A program made the position numbers and the translations under genes. A DNA stretch of 62,000 nucleotides from Symbiodinium natans (Eukaryota; Sar; Dinophyceae; Suessiales; Symbiodiniaceae). The notes beneath the pieces are model-generated. The model saw only the letters and a list, made by a program, of their open reading frames with translations. It searched no databases and was not told where the DNA came from. The stretch is from positions 282,501 through 344,500 of the forward strand of contig CAJNDS010002122.1 of assembly GCA_905221605.1 (NCBI GenBank), read 5' to 3'. Every line of letters begins with the position of its first letter. Position 1 is the first letter of the stretch. Shown one piece after another: positions 35,601-49,030 of the stretch.

Positions 35601-38600
35601 TTTGGGGGGACTATATTCGGGGCCCCCTATTTTCGCAATCCCCTTGTGGGTTTCGGTTTAGGCTACATGCAGCTTTGAGGGTGATCGTTTTAACGAAAAA
35701 CCCTGCACCCTAATGGCCTACACTGCGCACCCTAAACCGCGGATTCGTTCGTGAGCCGTGGACAAAGGCTGGGGCAACGCCTTGAAAAGGGTTTCGGATT
35801 GGGGTTCCGGGTTTGGGGTTTGGGGTTTTAGGCTTAGGGCTTAACCTTGAACCTAAACCGCCTAAACCCTAAACCGCCTAAACCCTAAACCCTAAACCCG
35901 AAACCCTAAACTCTAAACCCTAAACCGTCTAAACCGTCTAAACCGTCTAAACCGTCTAAACCCTAAACCCTAAACCCGAAACCCTAAACCCTAAACCCTA
36001 AACCGTTCAAGGGTCTCGGAGCTTTCGGCTTACTAGGGGTTGGAGGGAGCTTGGACGAAGGTAAGCTTGGCCCGAAGGCCCCAACCATGTTTTGAAGAGG
36101 CCCTGGAAGCCTGGCCCTATTCTGCGGCCTAGGGTTTAGGGTTTAGGGTTTAGGGTTCAGGGTTTAGGGTTTAGGGTTCAGGGTTCAGGGTTTAGGGTTT
36201 AGGGTCTTGGGGCTTTTACTCCGAGCTTCTTGGAGATGGAAACTTCTTTAAAGCATCGACTCCCTTGTGACAAAAAGGGCTCCTCGGAAACCTCAAAACC
36301 CTAAACCCTAAACCCTAAACCCCAAACCCTAAACCCTAAACCCCAATGTAAATCACCCGCCCCTTTTGTGGACGAGGTGTCAGGCTATCGCTGGCGCCGT
36401 GGATAAAGAGCACCGGGCAGGAGACATTGACAATCCTGTGGGAGATACTATCCCGCCTAGAGCATAGATTAGGGTTTAGCGCTTAGGGTTTGGGGTTTAG
36501 GGTTTAGGGTTTAGGGTTAGGGTTTAGGGTTTCCGGTTTCGGGATTGTGGGTTCAGGCTTTGGGGCTTGTGGTCCGAAACCGATGGTTTAGAGACCCCTA
36601 CACACGAGAAGATAGCCGAACCCTGAGCCCTACGCCTAAACCCTAAACCCTAAACCCTAAACCCTAAACCCTAAACCCCCCGAAGCCAACCCGATGCCTG
36701 AAACCCCAAGACCCAAAAGGTTCAAAGGTCAGGGCGTTCCATTCGGGTTTAGGGCAGGTCCATAAGGAACCAGGGCTTAAGGCCTGATGGGAAGAGAATT
36801 CGGGCCTATGCCCCCAACCCCAAACGCCCTAAAGGTTTTGGTATCAACCCTCAACCCTAAAACCCTGAACCCCAAACACTAAAGCCCAACCACACAAAGG
36901 CTGAATTGAGGGCTACTTGGGGCAGCTTAGGAGAGTATGGGCTGCTAGGAACCTAAACCCTGAAGCCCTTGACCAAATACCCACTGCGAGCCTAAACGCC
37001 CCTACAGCCCAGCGAATCTAGGGTTGAGGTCCCGGGCTTGGGGTGTGGGGTTTAGGGTTCTAAACCCTAAACCCTAAACCCTAAACCCTAAACCCTAAAC
37101 CCTAAACCCTAAACCCTAGGGAGGCCTCTTGTGGTTCTGAAAGACGTTGCTGAACATGAAGGCCACTATTCTGCCGCCGATGTGTTTGGCTGCAGCGCGG
37201 ATGGAGATGAAGGGTGACACCAGTATCATGCCCCCAAGGGGATACCTCGGCTGTGGGTTTAGGGTTTAGGGTTTAGTATTTAGGGTTTAGGGTTTAGGAT
37301 TTAGGGTTTAGGGTTTAGGGCTTGGGGTTTAGGGCTCTATGGGGAGACCACGGTTGCGCACTCAAACCTAGATAATTGTGGCTTGGGGCTCCTCATTCAA
37401 CCTCTCTACGAAGCCCTAAACCCTAAACCGCGAAACCAAATTTGGGCCTTAGGAAGTAACCCTGAACCCTAAACCCTAAACCCTGAACCCTGAACCCTAA
37501 ACCCTAAACCCTAAACCCTGAACCCTAAACCCTAAACCCTAAACCCTAAACCCTAAACCCTAAACCCTAAACCCCAAACCCCAAAGAGTACAAAGCCACT
37601 TTCGGGATGCTGCCGAGGAGCTGTGATGCCAAAAAGATCGCCGGCCCACTCCCCAAGGATCTTCCAAAGACCTTTTTATCGGTTTAGGGTTTAGGGTTTA
37701 GGGTTTAGGGTTCAGGGTTAAGGGCTTAGGGGTTGCCAGGGTGACCCTGTAAACCCTAACGCCTAAGCCGCGCAGCCTTGTGGGCTTAAGTGGGTGTAAG
37801 GCATACGGTCTAGGGTGCGGGCTTCATTTCATGGCTTTTGGGCTGCTGAAGGCTCCACGGTTTCGGGGTTTATGCGTTCATGGTTCACTTGCCTTTCTTG
37901 GAGGTTCATGGTACTTATATAACACAGTTCGGCTAAGTTGAAACTGCACTTATAACCCACTTATAAGCCCCTAAGTGCCCTAACATTTATTTAAGCACAG
38001 TGAAAGGTGGGTTAATATGAAGGTCTCTCATCCTGCATACACAACTCCGAAACCACAAGCTGTACTTAAATAATATCGGCCTCTGCGGACTTGAGCCCGA
38101 AACGACGTGGAGCGGGGGACTGAATAGCAAGGGCCAAGGTTTGGGGTTTAGGGCAGCTAGGTATAGGGCCTACTTGGAGGTTCATGGTACCTATTAACCA
38201 ATTATAACTGTACTTATAACTATACACATAGTAGGGCACTTAAGAGGCTTATAAGTACAGTTATAAGTACAGGTTCCCTAAACCCTAAACCCTAAACCCT
38301 AAACCCTAAACCCTAAACCCTAAACCCTAAACCCTAAACCCTAAACCCTAAACCCTAAACCCTAAACCCTAAACCCTAAACCCTAAACCCTAAACCCTAA
38401 GCCCAGTTCAAGCCCAGGTGCTATGACAGAAGAATAGCTGACTCGCAAGTCGTCCACGAGGTATCTGAAGACCGTCAGCGCCACTTCGAAGATGGTCTAG
38501 GTCAGAGGTTTAGGGTTTAGGGTTTAGGGTTTAGGGTTTAGGGTTTAGGGTTTAGGGTTTAGGGTTTAGGGCTTCAGGGCTTAGGGTTCAGGGTTTAGGG

Positions 38601-40166
38601 CTTCAGGGCTTAGGGTTTAGCCCTCAACTGCCTCCTCATTGGGCTCGATGCCCTGTAAGAGTCCATATCCGGGGTACTCCACAGCGATGACGTTTACCTG
38701 TCAGTGCAACTAGGTTGGGATTGGGGCTTAGGGTTTATTGCCCTTAGAACCATGAGTAATTGTTGTGCTCTTGGGTTCTGCGCTAATCCTAAACCCTACA
38801 CGATTGTGCATATGCAATAAAGTGTAACATACGTCCTGGAAGAAGCCTTTGGCAAGCGTTCGGAGTGCAGATCTAGGGAGTAGCTGCAGAGTTTAGGGTT
38901 GAGGAGTCTAGGGCATTTAGGGCTGAGGAGTCTTACGGGGCTTGAGGTCTAGGAGTTTCGAGCCCAGGGCGTGCCTACATTCTGGTCCCGTGATTTCTGA
39001 GCCGTAAGCTGACCCCTCGCCCTAGAACAGCAGCGGACTGGGGCCGGTAAGCTGAATGTTTCTATGAGCCCTAGATTGGATCTCTGGTAACTCCCAACGC
39101 AACAGGCTAAGTAAGCCCTGCTACCTGTTGGCCACCTGCCACAATTCAGGTCTTGGGGTTCAAAAAAGGTAGGCTTTGCTCGTTAGCTCAAGGGACTAAA
39201 GGAGGGACCCTTATAAGGGACCTTAGGGGTTTTTTAGGGGGTTCTTTGGGGGCCACTTCGGTATATAGGGACTATATAACTTATATACAGGGGTGTATAG
39301 GGGAAAAAGATTGAGGGTCCCTTCTAGGCGTCCCTCCTTTTACCCCTGAATAAGCCCAATGTGGGGAGATAAGCCCAGAGCCCTTTCCGAAGATCCTCAA
39401 CGCCTCACGGGCCTTAAACTGATCTCGCATGTGCTTTACGAAATGGAAGGCCGTGCCAATGTCCTCGGAGTTGGCGTGGAAGTACCTTGCATTCGAATCT
39501 CACACTCTGAGCTCCGAACTTTAAAGGGTTTAGGGTTTAAAAGGTAGAAGGGTTAAGGGTTATATAAGGGTTAAGGGTTATATAAGGGTTTAGGGTTTCA
39601 AAGGTATAAGGGTTCAGGGTTATATAAGGGTTTAGGGATAAAAAGATATAAGGGTTAAGGGTTAAGGGTTATATAAGGGTTAAGGGTTAAGGGTTTAGGG
39701 GTTTGGAATGAGCCCAAACCCTAAACGGCCCTAAGCCCTTCCCTAAGCCCGAGAAACACCTAAACCCCCAACAACCTCTAAGCTGCCCTAAGAACACCCT
39801 AAACCCTAAGCCCTAAACCCTAAGCCCTAAACCCTAAACCCTAAACCCTAAGCCCTAAGCCCTAAGCTCTAAACCCTAAACCCTAAACCCTAAACCCTAA
39901 ACCCTAAACTCCCCACACCCCTGCGCAACAGCGCCAGGGGCGCATCACGACCGAGGCGGCTTTCGGCGCCGGAAACCAGAGGCACGGCACGCCCCCGGTC
40001 CGGCCTGGAGATCAGAGTTTAGGGGGTAGCCCTAAACCCTAGCCCTAAACCCTAGCCCTAAACCCTAAACCCTAAACCCTAAACCCTAAACCGTAAACCG
40101 TAAGCCGCAAACCGTAAACCCTAAACCCTAACCCTAAGCCCTAAAACCGGGCAATGGTCGCACAAT
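32632..40166 (-). CDS. Alpha/beta hydrolase, ABHD17/Bem46-like
   Basis: A predicted serine hydrolase; the family includes protein depalmitoylases, but the substrate here is unknown. Minus-strand exons: 40166-40148, 40004-39944, 39485-39413, 38697-38632, 38496-38422, 37671-37580, 37245-37126, 36435-36357, 35768-35738, 34443-34418, 34265-34176, 33936-33890, 33733-33643 and 32676-32632 (stop). All junctions agree in phase; total 915 nt (304 residues plus stop). Family motifs appear in order: GVPCLWFPAP, the oxyanion-loop region YFHANSEDIG (usually HGNAED), NVIAVEYPGYG, nucleophile elbow VFGRSLGSGPA (Ser), GGMILVSPF, CPVLFIHGASDSLTP (Asp) and MDHNSSMFSDPL (His). Six donors are GC. Introns hold telomere-type arrays and MITE-like elements. 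The first exon(s) are not found. In-frame candidates 36291-36220, 36102-36034, 35411-35386 and 35070-35020 could be extra exons; the tail after 34176 is less certain than the core. Confidence 0.85.
33332..33464. mobile_element. MITE-like element, family 6
   Basis: Ends CTACGATTTGCTCAAGAAAC and its complement-like GGTTCTTGAGCAAATAGTAG, enclosing AT-rich DNA. A second copy is at 54995-55108. Confidence 0.75.
33540..33661. repeat. Telomere-type array between 24-25 bp direct copies of an exon end
   Basis: TCCTACCTCAAAGAGGTCAA + AGGC (33540-33563) and the near-identical copy at 33637-33661 flank a CCCTAAA/CCCCAAA array. On the minus strand the copies read ...CTCTTTGAG|GCAGGA and ...CTCTTTGAG|GTAGGA, so both contain the exon end with a GC or GT donor. 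They belong to the exon 33733-33643 of the hydrolase model. Confidence 0.85.
35225..35366. mobile_element. MITE-like element, family 1, intact, in a hydrolase intron
   Basis: 142 bp with near-perfect terminal repeats (ACTTGGAGGTTCATGGTACT and complement) and inner GTTATAACC arms. It lies in the intron region of the 32632-40166 gene. Confidence 0.85.
35515..35560. repeat. Two G runs
   Basis: A run of about 10 G and, shortly after, a run of about 22 G interrupted only by TTTCCGAAATTT. Part of the recurrent long G/C tracts of this window. Confidence 0.95.
37898..38276. mobile_element. Two MITE-like family 1 copies in one hydrolase intron
   Basis: 37898-38012 has an intact left end and a decayed right end. 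38172-38276 has an intact left end, but its right end is replaced by the CCCTAAA array that starts at 38277. Confidence 0.75.
38277..38402. repeat. CCCTAAA telomere-type array
   Basis: About 18 perfect heptamers between a truncated MITE-like element and the exon 38422-38496, all within the hydrolase gene. Confidence 0.95.
39189..39345. mobile_element. MITE-like inverted-repeat element
   Basis: Arms with AAAGGAGGGACCCTTATAAG and, on the right, GGGTCCCTTCTAGGCGTCCCT...; centre TATATAGGGACTATATAA. A shorter related piece is at 32143-32207. It lies in a hydrolase intron or immediately outside the 39413 exon. Confidence 0.6.
39536..39702. repeat. AAGGGTTATATAAGGGTT minisatellite
   Basis: Tandem units that mix AGGGTTA heptamer-like parts with ATATAAGGGTT, about eight repeats. 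It appears to be a hybrid between telomere-type units and a TATA-containing spacer. It falls within the intron between exons 40004-39944 and 39485-39413. Confidence 0.9.
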
Positions 40167-40223
40167 CTTGGACACGGAAACACAAGACTCGGAAGGGTTT
40201 TAGGATTCAAGGTTTAGGGTGGG

Positions 40224-40655
40224 CCCTTAACCCTAAACCCTAAACCCTAAACCCTAAACCCTAAACCCTAAACCCTAAACCCTAAACCCTAAACCCTAAA
40301 CCCTAAACCCTAAACCCTAAACCCTAAACCGCCGTTAGGGTTTAGGGTTTGGGGTTGAGGGTTTAGGCATGATAGGGCTTGTAGGGCTTCCAGGGTTTAT
40401 ACGGTTTACAGGCTTTGCAGAGGGTTTATGGCTTGTAAGGTATGCAGGGTTTTATAGGCTTTGCAGGGTCTGATGGGGCTTATCAGGGTTTATGGGGTTG
40501 GTAGGGTTTAGGACTTCCCGTACACCCTAAACCCTAAACCCTCAACCCTAAACCCGAAACCCGAAACCCTAAACCCTAAACCCTAAACCCTAAACCCTAA
40601 ACCCTAAACCCTAAACCCTAAACCCTAAACCCTAAACCCTAAACCCTAAACCCTA
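40224..40655. repeat. CCCTAAA arrays bracketing degenerate TTTAGGG-like sequence
   Basis: Two CCCTAAA arrays (40224-40330 and 40544-40655) bracket a stretch of degraded GGGTTTATGG/GGGCTTGTAGG units. Upstream of the first hydrolase exon found; an undetected first exon may lie here or in the island 40656-40742. Confidence 0.85.
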
Positions 40656-40741
40656 GCAGCAAGCAGCAAGCAGCCATGCTGGGCCTGGCGAAATCATCGG
40701 ATTCCATGGAATCGTGCCTTCGTGGGGCTGCTGCGGTGTTC

Positions 40742-40852
40742 GGGTTTAGGGTTTAGGGTTTAGGGTTTAGGGTTTAGGGTTTAGGGTTTAGGGTTTAGGG
40801 TTTAGGGTTTAGGGTTTAGGGTTTAGGGTTTAGGGTTTAGGGTTTAGGGTTC
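40742..40852. repeat. TTTAGGG telomere-type array
   Basis: About 16 perfect heptamers facing the CCCTAAA array at 40544-40655 across a GC-rich island, a convergent arrangement repeated elsewhere in the window. Confidence 0.95.
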
Positions 40853-41200
40853 AGCAGCTCCGGATCGAGCAATTTTGAAATAAAGATATATTTGCGGCTC
40901 TGATACAACACTCACCCACCCAAAGAATCCCATAGCATTCAGAAAGCAAACATCGAAGTGTCTCGCATCATCTCAGCTTCAAAGGCTTATGCTTGAAACG
41001 AACGGACACGACAAAAACAAATAATTCAGTTCATCTCATTTTCTTGCCACTGCATCTCTTGCGCGCTGCATCAGCCTTGAAGTGAACGGACACAAAAAAC
41101 AATCACAATCTTGCTAACCTCGTTGCTTTGAACTTGCTTGAGAGGAGCCGATCTGTTGCGAAGCTTATCTGGTCCTTTATTGGGTGGGGCTTGGCTGAAA
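40853..41200. other. Repeat-poor spacer, possible upstream region of the hydrolase gene
   Basis: About 350 bp of non-telomeric, AT-richer sequence with two diverged copies of a segment containing GAACGGACAC and ACAAAAA, about 80 bp apart (near 41001 and 41084). I see no exon. It could hold promoter or 5-prime UTR sequence, which is inference only. Confidence 0.4.
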
Positions 41201-41499
41201 TAAACCCTAAACCCTAAACCCTAAACCCTAAACCCTAAACCCTAAACCCTAAACCCTAAACCCTAAACCCTAAACCGACCTGACCCCAGGCCTTGAGGCC
41301 CTCAAACCGTAAAATTGGCCCGGCCTCAAGGCCTGAGGCCCTGGAACACTGCACCAGGCCAGGAGCCCCGAACCAAACCCTAGGTTTAGGGTTTAGGGTT
41401 TAGGGTTTAGGGTTTAGGGTTTAGGGTTTAGGGTTTAGGGTTTAGGGTTTAGGGTTTAGGGTTTAGGGTTTAGGGTTTAGGGTGAGAAAATGAACCCTA

Positions 41500-41900
41500 A
41501 ACGCCTGGAGGCCCTGAAACCATAAACCCCAGGCCTGCAGGCCCTGAAACCCTAAACTCCAGGCCTTGAGGCCTGAAACCCTAAAACCCAGGCCTTGAGG
41601 CCTTGAAACCCTGAACCACGAAAAAATGCCTTGAACCACGGAAAAAGTGCCTTACCGCGCAAAAACTTGCCTTGAACCACGAACGATTCGGCGGTTCAAG
41701 GCAAATTGTTCGTAGTTCAAAGCCATTTTTCGTGGCTCAAGGCAATTTTGTCGTGGTCCAAGGCAATTTGTTCGTGGTTCAAGGCCAAACGCGACCATTT
41801 GACTTGAACCCAGAAAAATATGCCTTGAACCACGAGAACTGGCCTTGAGCCACGACAAGTTGACTTGAACCACGAAAAATCGCCTTGAACCACGAACTCA
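41500..41900. repeat. CCTTGAACCACGAA short-repeat cluster, both orientations
   Basis: About 15 copies of CCTTGAACCACGA(A) or its complement TCGTGGTTCAAGG, roughly every 20-25 bp. Copies at 41690-41790 face one way, those at 41620-41680 and 41810-41900 the other, so the cluster is a nested palindrome. The left part (41275-41620) has a related CAGGCCTTGAGGCCCTGAAACC repeat. Confidence 0.9.
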
Positions 41901-42317
41901 TTAAGGTTTGAACTTTTTTTGATAAGAGAGGTTTCGGGTTCAGGGTTCAGGGTTCAGGGCCTTAGGGTAGAGGGATTCAGGGATTCAGGGCTGTAGGCGA
42001 AAATATATGAGGTTTTAAGCGCTTGAAGGCCACCCTGACCCTTAAACCCCTGCAACCAACTCACCCCAAAAGCGAGATGTTGCCCCCGAAAGCCCTACTA
42101 AATCCCTAACCCCCCTAGTCCGAAATGCTAAATCCCTAAACCCAAAACCCCACAGTCCAGTGGCAAAGATTTCTGGGAAAGGACGTCTTGCTGTAGGAGG
42201 CCCTGGGCGCCTGCGCAGGAGTGGCAAGGTTTTGGGCTTTCGGGTTTCTCGGGCTTAAAACCTTTCATGCACTGCACCAAGCTACCTTAGAATATAGTCT
42301 CTAACCGTGCCAGGGTT

Positions 42318-42528
42318 GTGGGTGTTGGTGTGTGGGTGTGGGGGTGTGGGGGTGTGGGGGTGTGGGGGTGTGTGGGTGTGGGGGTGTGGGTGTGGGGGTG
42401 TGGGTGTGGGGGGGTGTGGGGGTGTGGGGGTGTGGGGGTGTGGGGGTGTGGGGGTGTGGGGGTGTGGGGGTGTGGGGGTGTGGGGGTGTCGGGGTGTGGG
42501 GGTGTGGGGGTGTGGGGAGTTGGGGGTT
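42318..42528. repeat. GGGGTGTG/GGGGGTGT minisatellite
   Basis: Tandem octamers of G-runs and TGTG, about 26 units. Both strands lack stops, producing low-complexity frames without biological support. Confidence 0.95.
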
Positions 42529-42584
42529 TAGGGTTTGGGGTGTGGGGTTTAAGGCCTGCGAGAAAGTGCTGCCAGGCCTGCGAT

Positions 42585-45735
<3,151 letters not shown>

Positions 45736-45872
45736 CTGAGGGTTTAGGGTTTAGGGTTTAGGGTTTAGGGTTTGGGGTTTAGAGTTTAGGGTTTAGGGTT
45801 TAGGGTTTTAGGGTTTAGGGTTTACAACCCTAAAGTTTAGGGTTTAGGCTTTATGCTTTAGGGTTCCCCTAC

Positions 45873-46003
45873 TACTTCGAGGTTCATGGTACTTATTAAC
45901 CAGTTCTAACTGTACTTATAACCGACTTAGAAGCCCCTTAAGTGCCCTAATATGGTCATAAGTACAGTTACAACTGGTTAATAAGTACCATGAACCTCCA
46001 AGT
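45873..46003. mobile_element. MITE-like element, family 1, intact
   Basis: 131 bp, ends ACTTCGAGGTTCATGGTACT and AGTACCATGAACCTCCAAGT. Followed directly by a run of C (46005-46017). Confidence 0.85.
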
Positions 46004-46107
46004 ACCCCCCCCCCCCCGCTGCTGTATACTGAACTTGGCACCTTAGCAAAAAGTAAAATTTCAGCTGTTCCTTAGGGATGAGAGTGACCAAAAACTAACA
46101 AATATTT

Positions 46108-46240
46108 CCAAGTACCCCTAAGCCTATACTTACCCCCCCTGGGTTCCTCCTTCCCCAAACAACCTTAACCAGGCTTCATTGTCCCTAAGTAGCCTTAATT
46201 ATGCGGGGGGAACTTGAGTATAGAGGGGGGTAGTAGGGAA
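46108..46240. mobile_element. MITE-like element, family 4
   Basis: Inverted-repeat element with CCCTAAG/CTTACCCCCC arms and a centre AACCTTAACCAGGCTTCATT, related to 31634-31782 and 42986-43146. Confidence 0.65.
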
Positions 46241-46261
46241 AGCCAGAGGTCGAGGCTTGGT

Positions 46262-46499
46262 ACCCAAAAAGCCCAATACCCCTTCACTAAGGAAAAAATG
46301 CCTTAAATCATATGAAGCAGGGTATATGTTTCTTGTACCCCCAAAGGACACCAGGTATATACACTCACCTATACTAAAAAGGAACCTTATATACACTCAC
46401 CAAAAACAGTCATATAAACCCTGCTTCATATGAAGGATTTTCTAGAGGTACTTTAGGGTATCTTCCTTAATCAACGGGGGTATTGGGCTGTCTGGGTAG
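46262..46499. mobile_element. Long-armed inverted-repeat element, about 240 bp
   Basis: Arms of about 100 bp: ACCCAAAAAGCCCAATACCC at the left pairs with GGGTATTGGGCTGTCTGGGT at the right, and TCATATGAAGCAGGGT pairs with ACCCTGCTTCATATGA further in. The loop holds TATATACACTCACC direct repeats. No coding capacity. Confidence 0.8.
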
Positions 46500-46825
46500 G
46501 GTTGAGGCCTCTGCCTTGGACGTTTAGGGTTTGGGGCTTAGGGTTCCGGGCCTTGAGCTTATGTTCTACTTGGGCGGCCCAAACAGCCCATAGAACTTAC
46601 AGGGTTAAGGGTTTAGGGTTTAGGGTTTAGGGTTTAGGGTTTAGGGTTTAAGTCTGTCACTGCGGTTGAGGGTTTAGGGTTTAGGGTTGCGCAATAAGAC
46701 TTTTCTTTGAAGCTTGCCTGAACCCATGCACCCTCATGCTTCAATTCAAAAACCCTAAGCCCTGGAGAAAGGGAAATCCTAAACCCTAAGCCCTAAACCC
46801 CTGAACTCCCTACAGCCTCTAAAGC

Positions 46826-46950
46826 CTCTAAACCCTCTCTAAACCCTCTCTAACCCCCCTCTAAACCCTCTCTAAACCCTCTCTAACCCCCCTCTAAACC
46901 CTAAACCCCAAACCCTAAACCCCAAACCCTAAACCCCAAACCCCAAACCC
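46826..46950. repeat. CTCTCTAAACCC tandem repeat, then CCCCAAA units
   Basis: Twelve-base units CTCTCTAAACCC and CCCCCTCTAA alternate about seven times, then change to CCCTAAACCCCAAA. A hybrid of telomere-type unit and CT run. Confidence 0.85.
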
Positions 46951-47381
46951 CCAAAGAGTCTCCGGGTGCCCTGGCCAATCACATGCCGAAGCAGGGAGTG
47001 GAGCGCCCTGAGGGCAGCGCGCAGGCGGGGGTGTCGATGCCCGTGTCAAGGGTTTAGGGTGTAGGGATTGGGGTTTAGGGTTTAGGGTTTAGGGCTTAGG
47101 GCTTAGGGCTTAGGGTTTAGGGTTTAAGATTCAGGGGTTAAGGCTTAGGGCTTAGGATTTAGGGGTTTGGGGGTCAAGTGTTTTGGGGGTTAGAGCCGTC
47201 AACCACCAAATCCAACAAACCCTAAAACCCGAAGCCTCGTCACATGGACACAAGAGTACAGACAGCTAAGTAAAAAACAAAGCCGCATAAGGTCCTAGCC
47301 CAGATACATCCGACAACAATCTAAACCACATCCTCACCGCAAGCGCCCTAAACGCTAATCCCCAAACACTTGCACTAAACC

Positions 47382-47420
<39 letters not shown>

Positions 47421-47623
47421 ACCCTAAACCCTAAACCCTCAACCCTCAACCCTCAACCCTCAATCCTCAACCTTACACAGCCCATCACAGCCCCAGACCA
47501 TAAGCCCTAAACCCCTGCGCCCTAAAACGGGTCTGAAACCTATAAGCACTAACCCTAAACCCTAAACCCTAAACCCCTAACCCCTAACCCCTAAACCCTA
47601 AACCCTAAACCCTAAACCCTCAC

Positions 47624-47936
47624 ACAAGCATCCCCTTCCGGCTGAGGCCACTGACTCCGCGGCGGCCAGGCGCGAACCGCGGCGGGTGCCGCGGCCAAGG
47701 AGCCGAGCCTTTAAGGGGGATTAAGTTTAGGGTTTAGGGTTTAGGGTTTAGGGTTTAGGGTTTAGGGTTTAGGGTTTAGCGTTTAGGGCTTAGGGTTCAG
47801 GGTTCAGGGTTGAGGGTCTAGGGCTGAAGTGGCTATGCACATCTTCTGGTAGCGTGGCACAAACACAACGAATTCTTCCAGTGTGTCGGCCATCTTGTAT
47901 GCATGCGTGCCAAGGGCATATTTGCGATGGGAATAG
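47624..47936 (-). CDS. Two candidate exons of a hypothetical gene
   Basis: Minus-strand exon 47936-47834 follows a strong T-tract acceptor (TTTTTTTAAAG) and encodes HRKYALGTHAYKMADTLEEF then VVFVPRYQKMCI, with a GC donor (ATA|GCC). Exon 47708-47624 encodes LLGRGTRRGSRLAAAESVAS and ends at a GTGAGGG donor; its entry phase (0) matches the exit of the first. A further segment with ALHSLLRHVIGQG lies near 47010-46950. No family recognised. Confidence 0.45.
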
Positions 47937-48049
47937 CTTTAAAAAAAAAACTCCTGCCAGCAGAAAGAAGTTTCCAGGGCAGGTTTAGGGTTTGGGGGGA
48001 CTTAGGGTTTAAGGGTTGAAGGGGTTTTAGGGCTTCGGGGTCGGTGGTG

Positions 48050-48880
48050 CAGGGAAGAGAATAAGCGTTGGTGTTTGGGATCAGGGGGATGAGGGTCTGA
48101 GCCGGGTAGGGGCAGAGCTGCGGCTTTTTTAGGATTGAGACTTCATCAAGTCTGGGATTTTTGCCATTTCGGGGCCGGGGGTTTAGGGTTTAGGGTTTAG
48201 GGTTTTCGCTAAAAACTGCTTAGGCTTGGTTTCGGGATGGAAGATGTAGGATTTTATACTACAGCTCCTAAACTCTCAACCCCGAGTTTTGAGTTTCTGG
48301 GGTTTTAGGCTAAGAGATGCTAAGAGAGCCAAGGAGCCACGTGCGGAAGGAACTCTGAGGGCTCCAACCTGGGCCGGACGACGGTTGGGCTAAGCTGATT
48401 GGGGTGTGGGGGCAAGGCGTCGGTTGGGGACTATTGCTAGCCGTGGTTCAATAGCACTTTTTTAGTGACCCCCTTTCTATTGATTTTATTACTAGGAAAA
48501 CCGGAACTTCTCCACATGTTTCGATCTTGGGGTTTAAAGTTTAGGAATGGGTTTCAAGGTGTTGGGCGTCAGAGCTACCCCACTTTTGACCCCGACCCAG
48601 GGCGAAAAGCGGCCCATTTCCTACGTGGAAACTTTTAACCCCATCGCACCTTCGAAACACAGAGAGGCAAATTTCAACTTCAACTTTGCAGAAAAAAGAA
48701 GGAACTTCAATGCCATACAGCAAGTAGGAGTATGGCTATTCCCGGAGGCGCTTTGACCATGAACAGGCTCAATTGACTCAACTGACTGCGAGTACGTACC
48801 CTAAACCCTAAAGACTGAACCCTAGACCCTAAACCTAAACCCTATAAAGCCTAAACCCTAAACCCTAACCCTAAACCCTA
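48050..48880. other. Stretch without a confident gene; strand-ambiguous exon candidates
   Basis: Between 48580 and 48750 both strands carry plausible exons. On the plus strand an acceptor GACCCAG is followed by GEKRPISYVETFNPIAP and a CAA|GTAGGAG donor. On the minus strand a strong acceptor (CTTTTTTCTGCAAAG) precedes EVEICLSVFR with an AG|GTGCG donor. I cannot decide from sequence alone; the minus strand fits the neighbours. Confidence 0.35.
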
Positions 48881-49030
48881 CATCCTAAACCCTAAACCCT
48901 CGTGACGCAAAGGCTGTCCTGGTCCCCTAAGCTTTCTTGCTCCACTTCTTCTTGAAGTCGACCGCTTCGGCCACGTTTGTACACGAGCGTGCAGCCGTGA
49001 GCGAAAATGGACGTGTGCCAAGCCTGTTTT

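Noticed and set aside
38836-38872. Minus-strand exon candidate SALRTLAKGFFQ with a GA donor.
   Set aside because: Direct joining of the exons at 39413 and 38697 gives the continuous family motif order and correct phase; adding this exon breaks phase.
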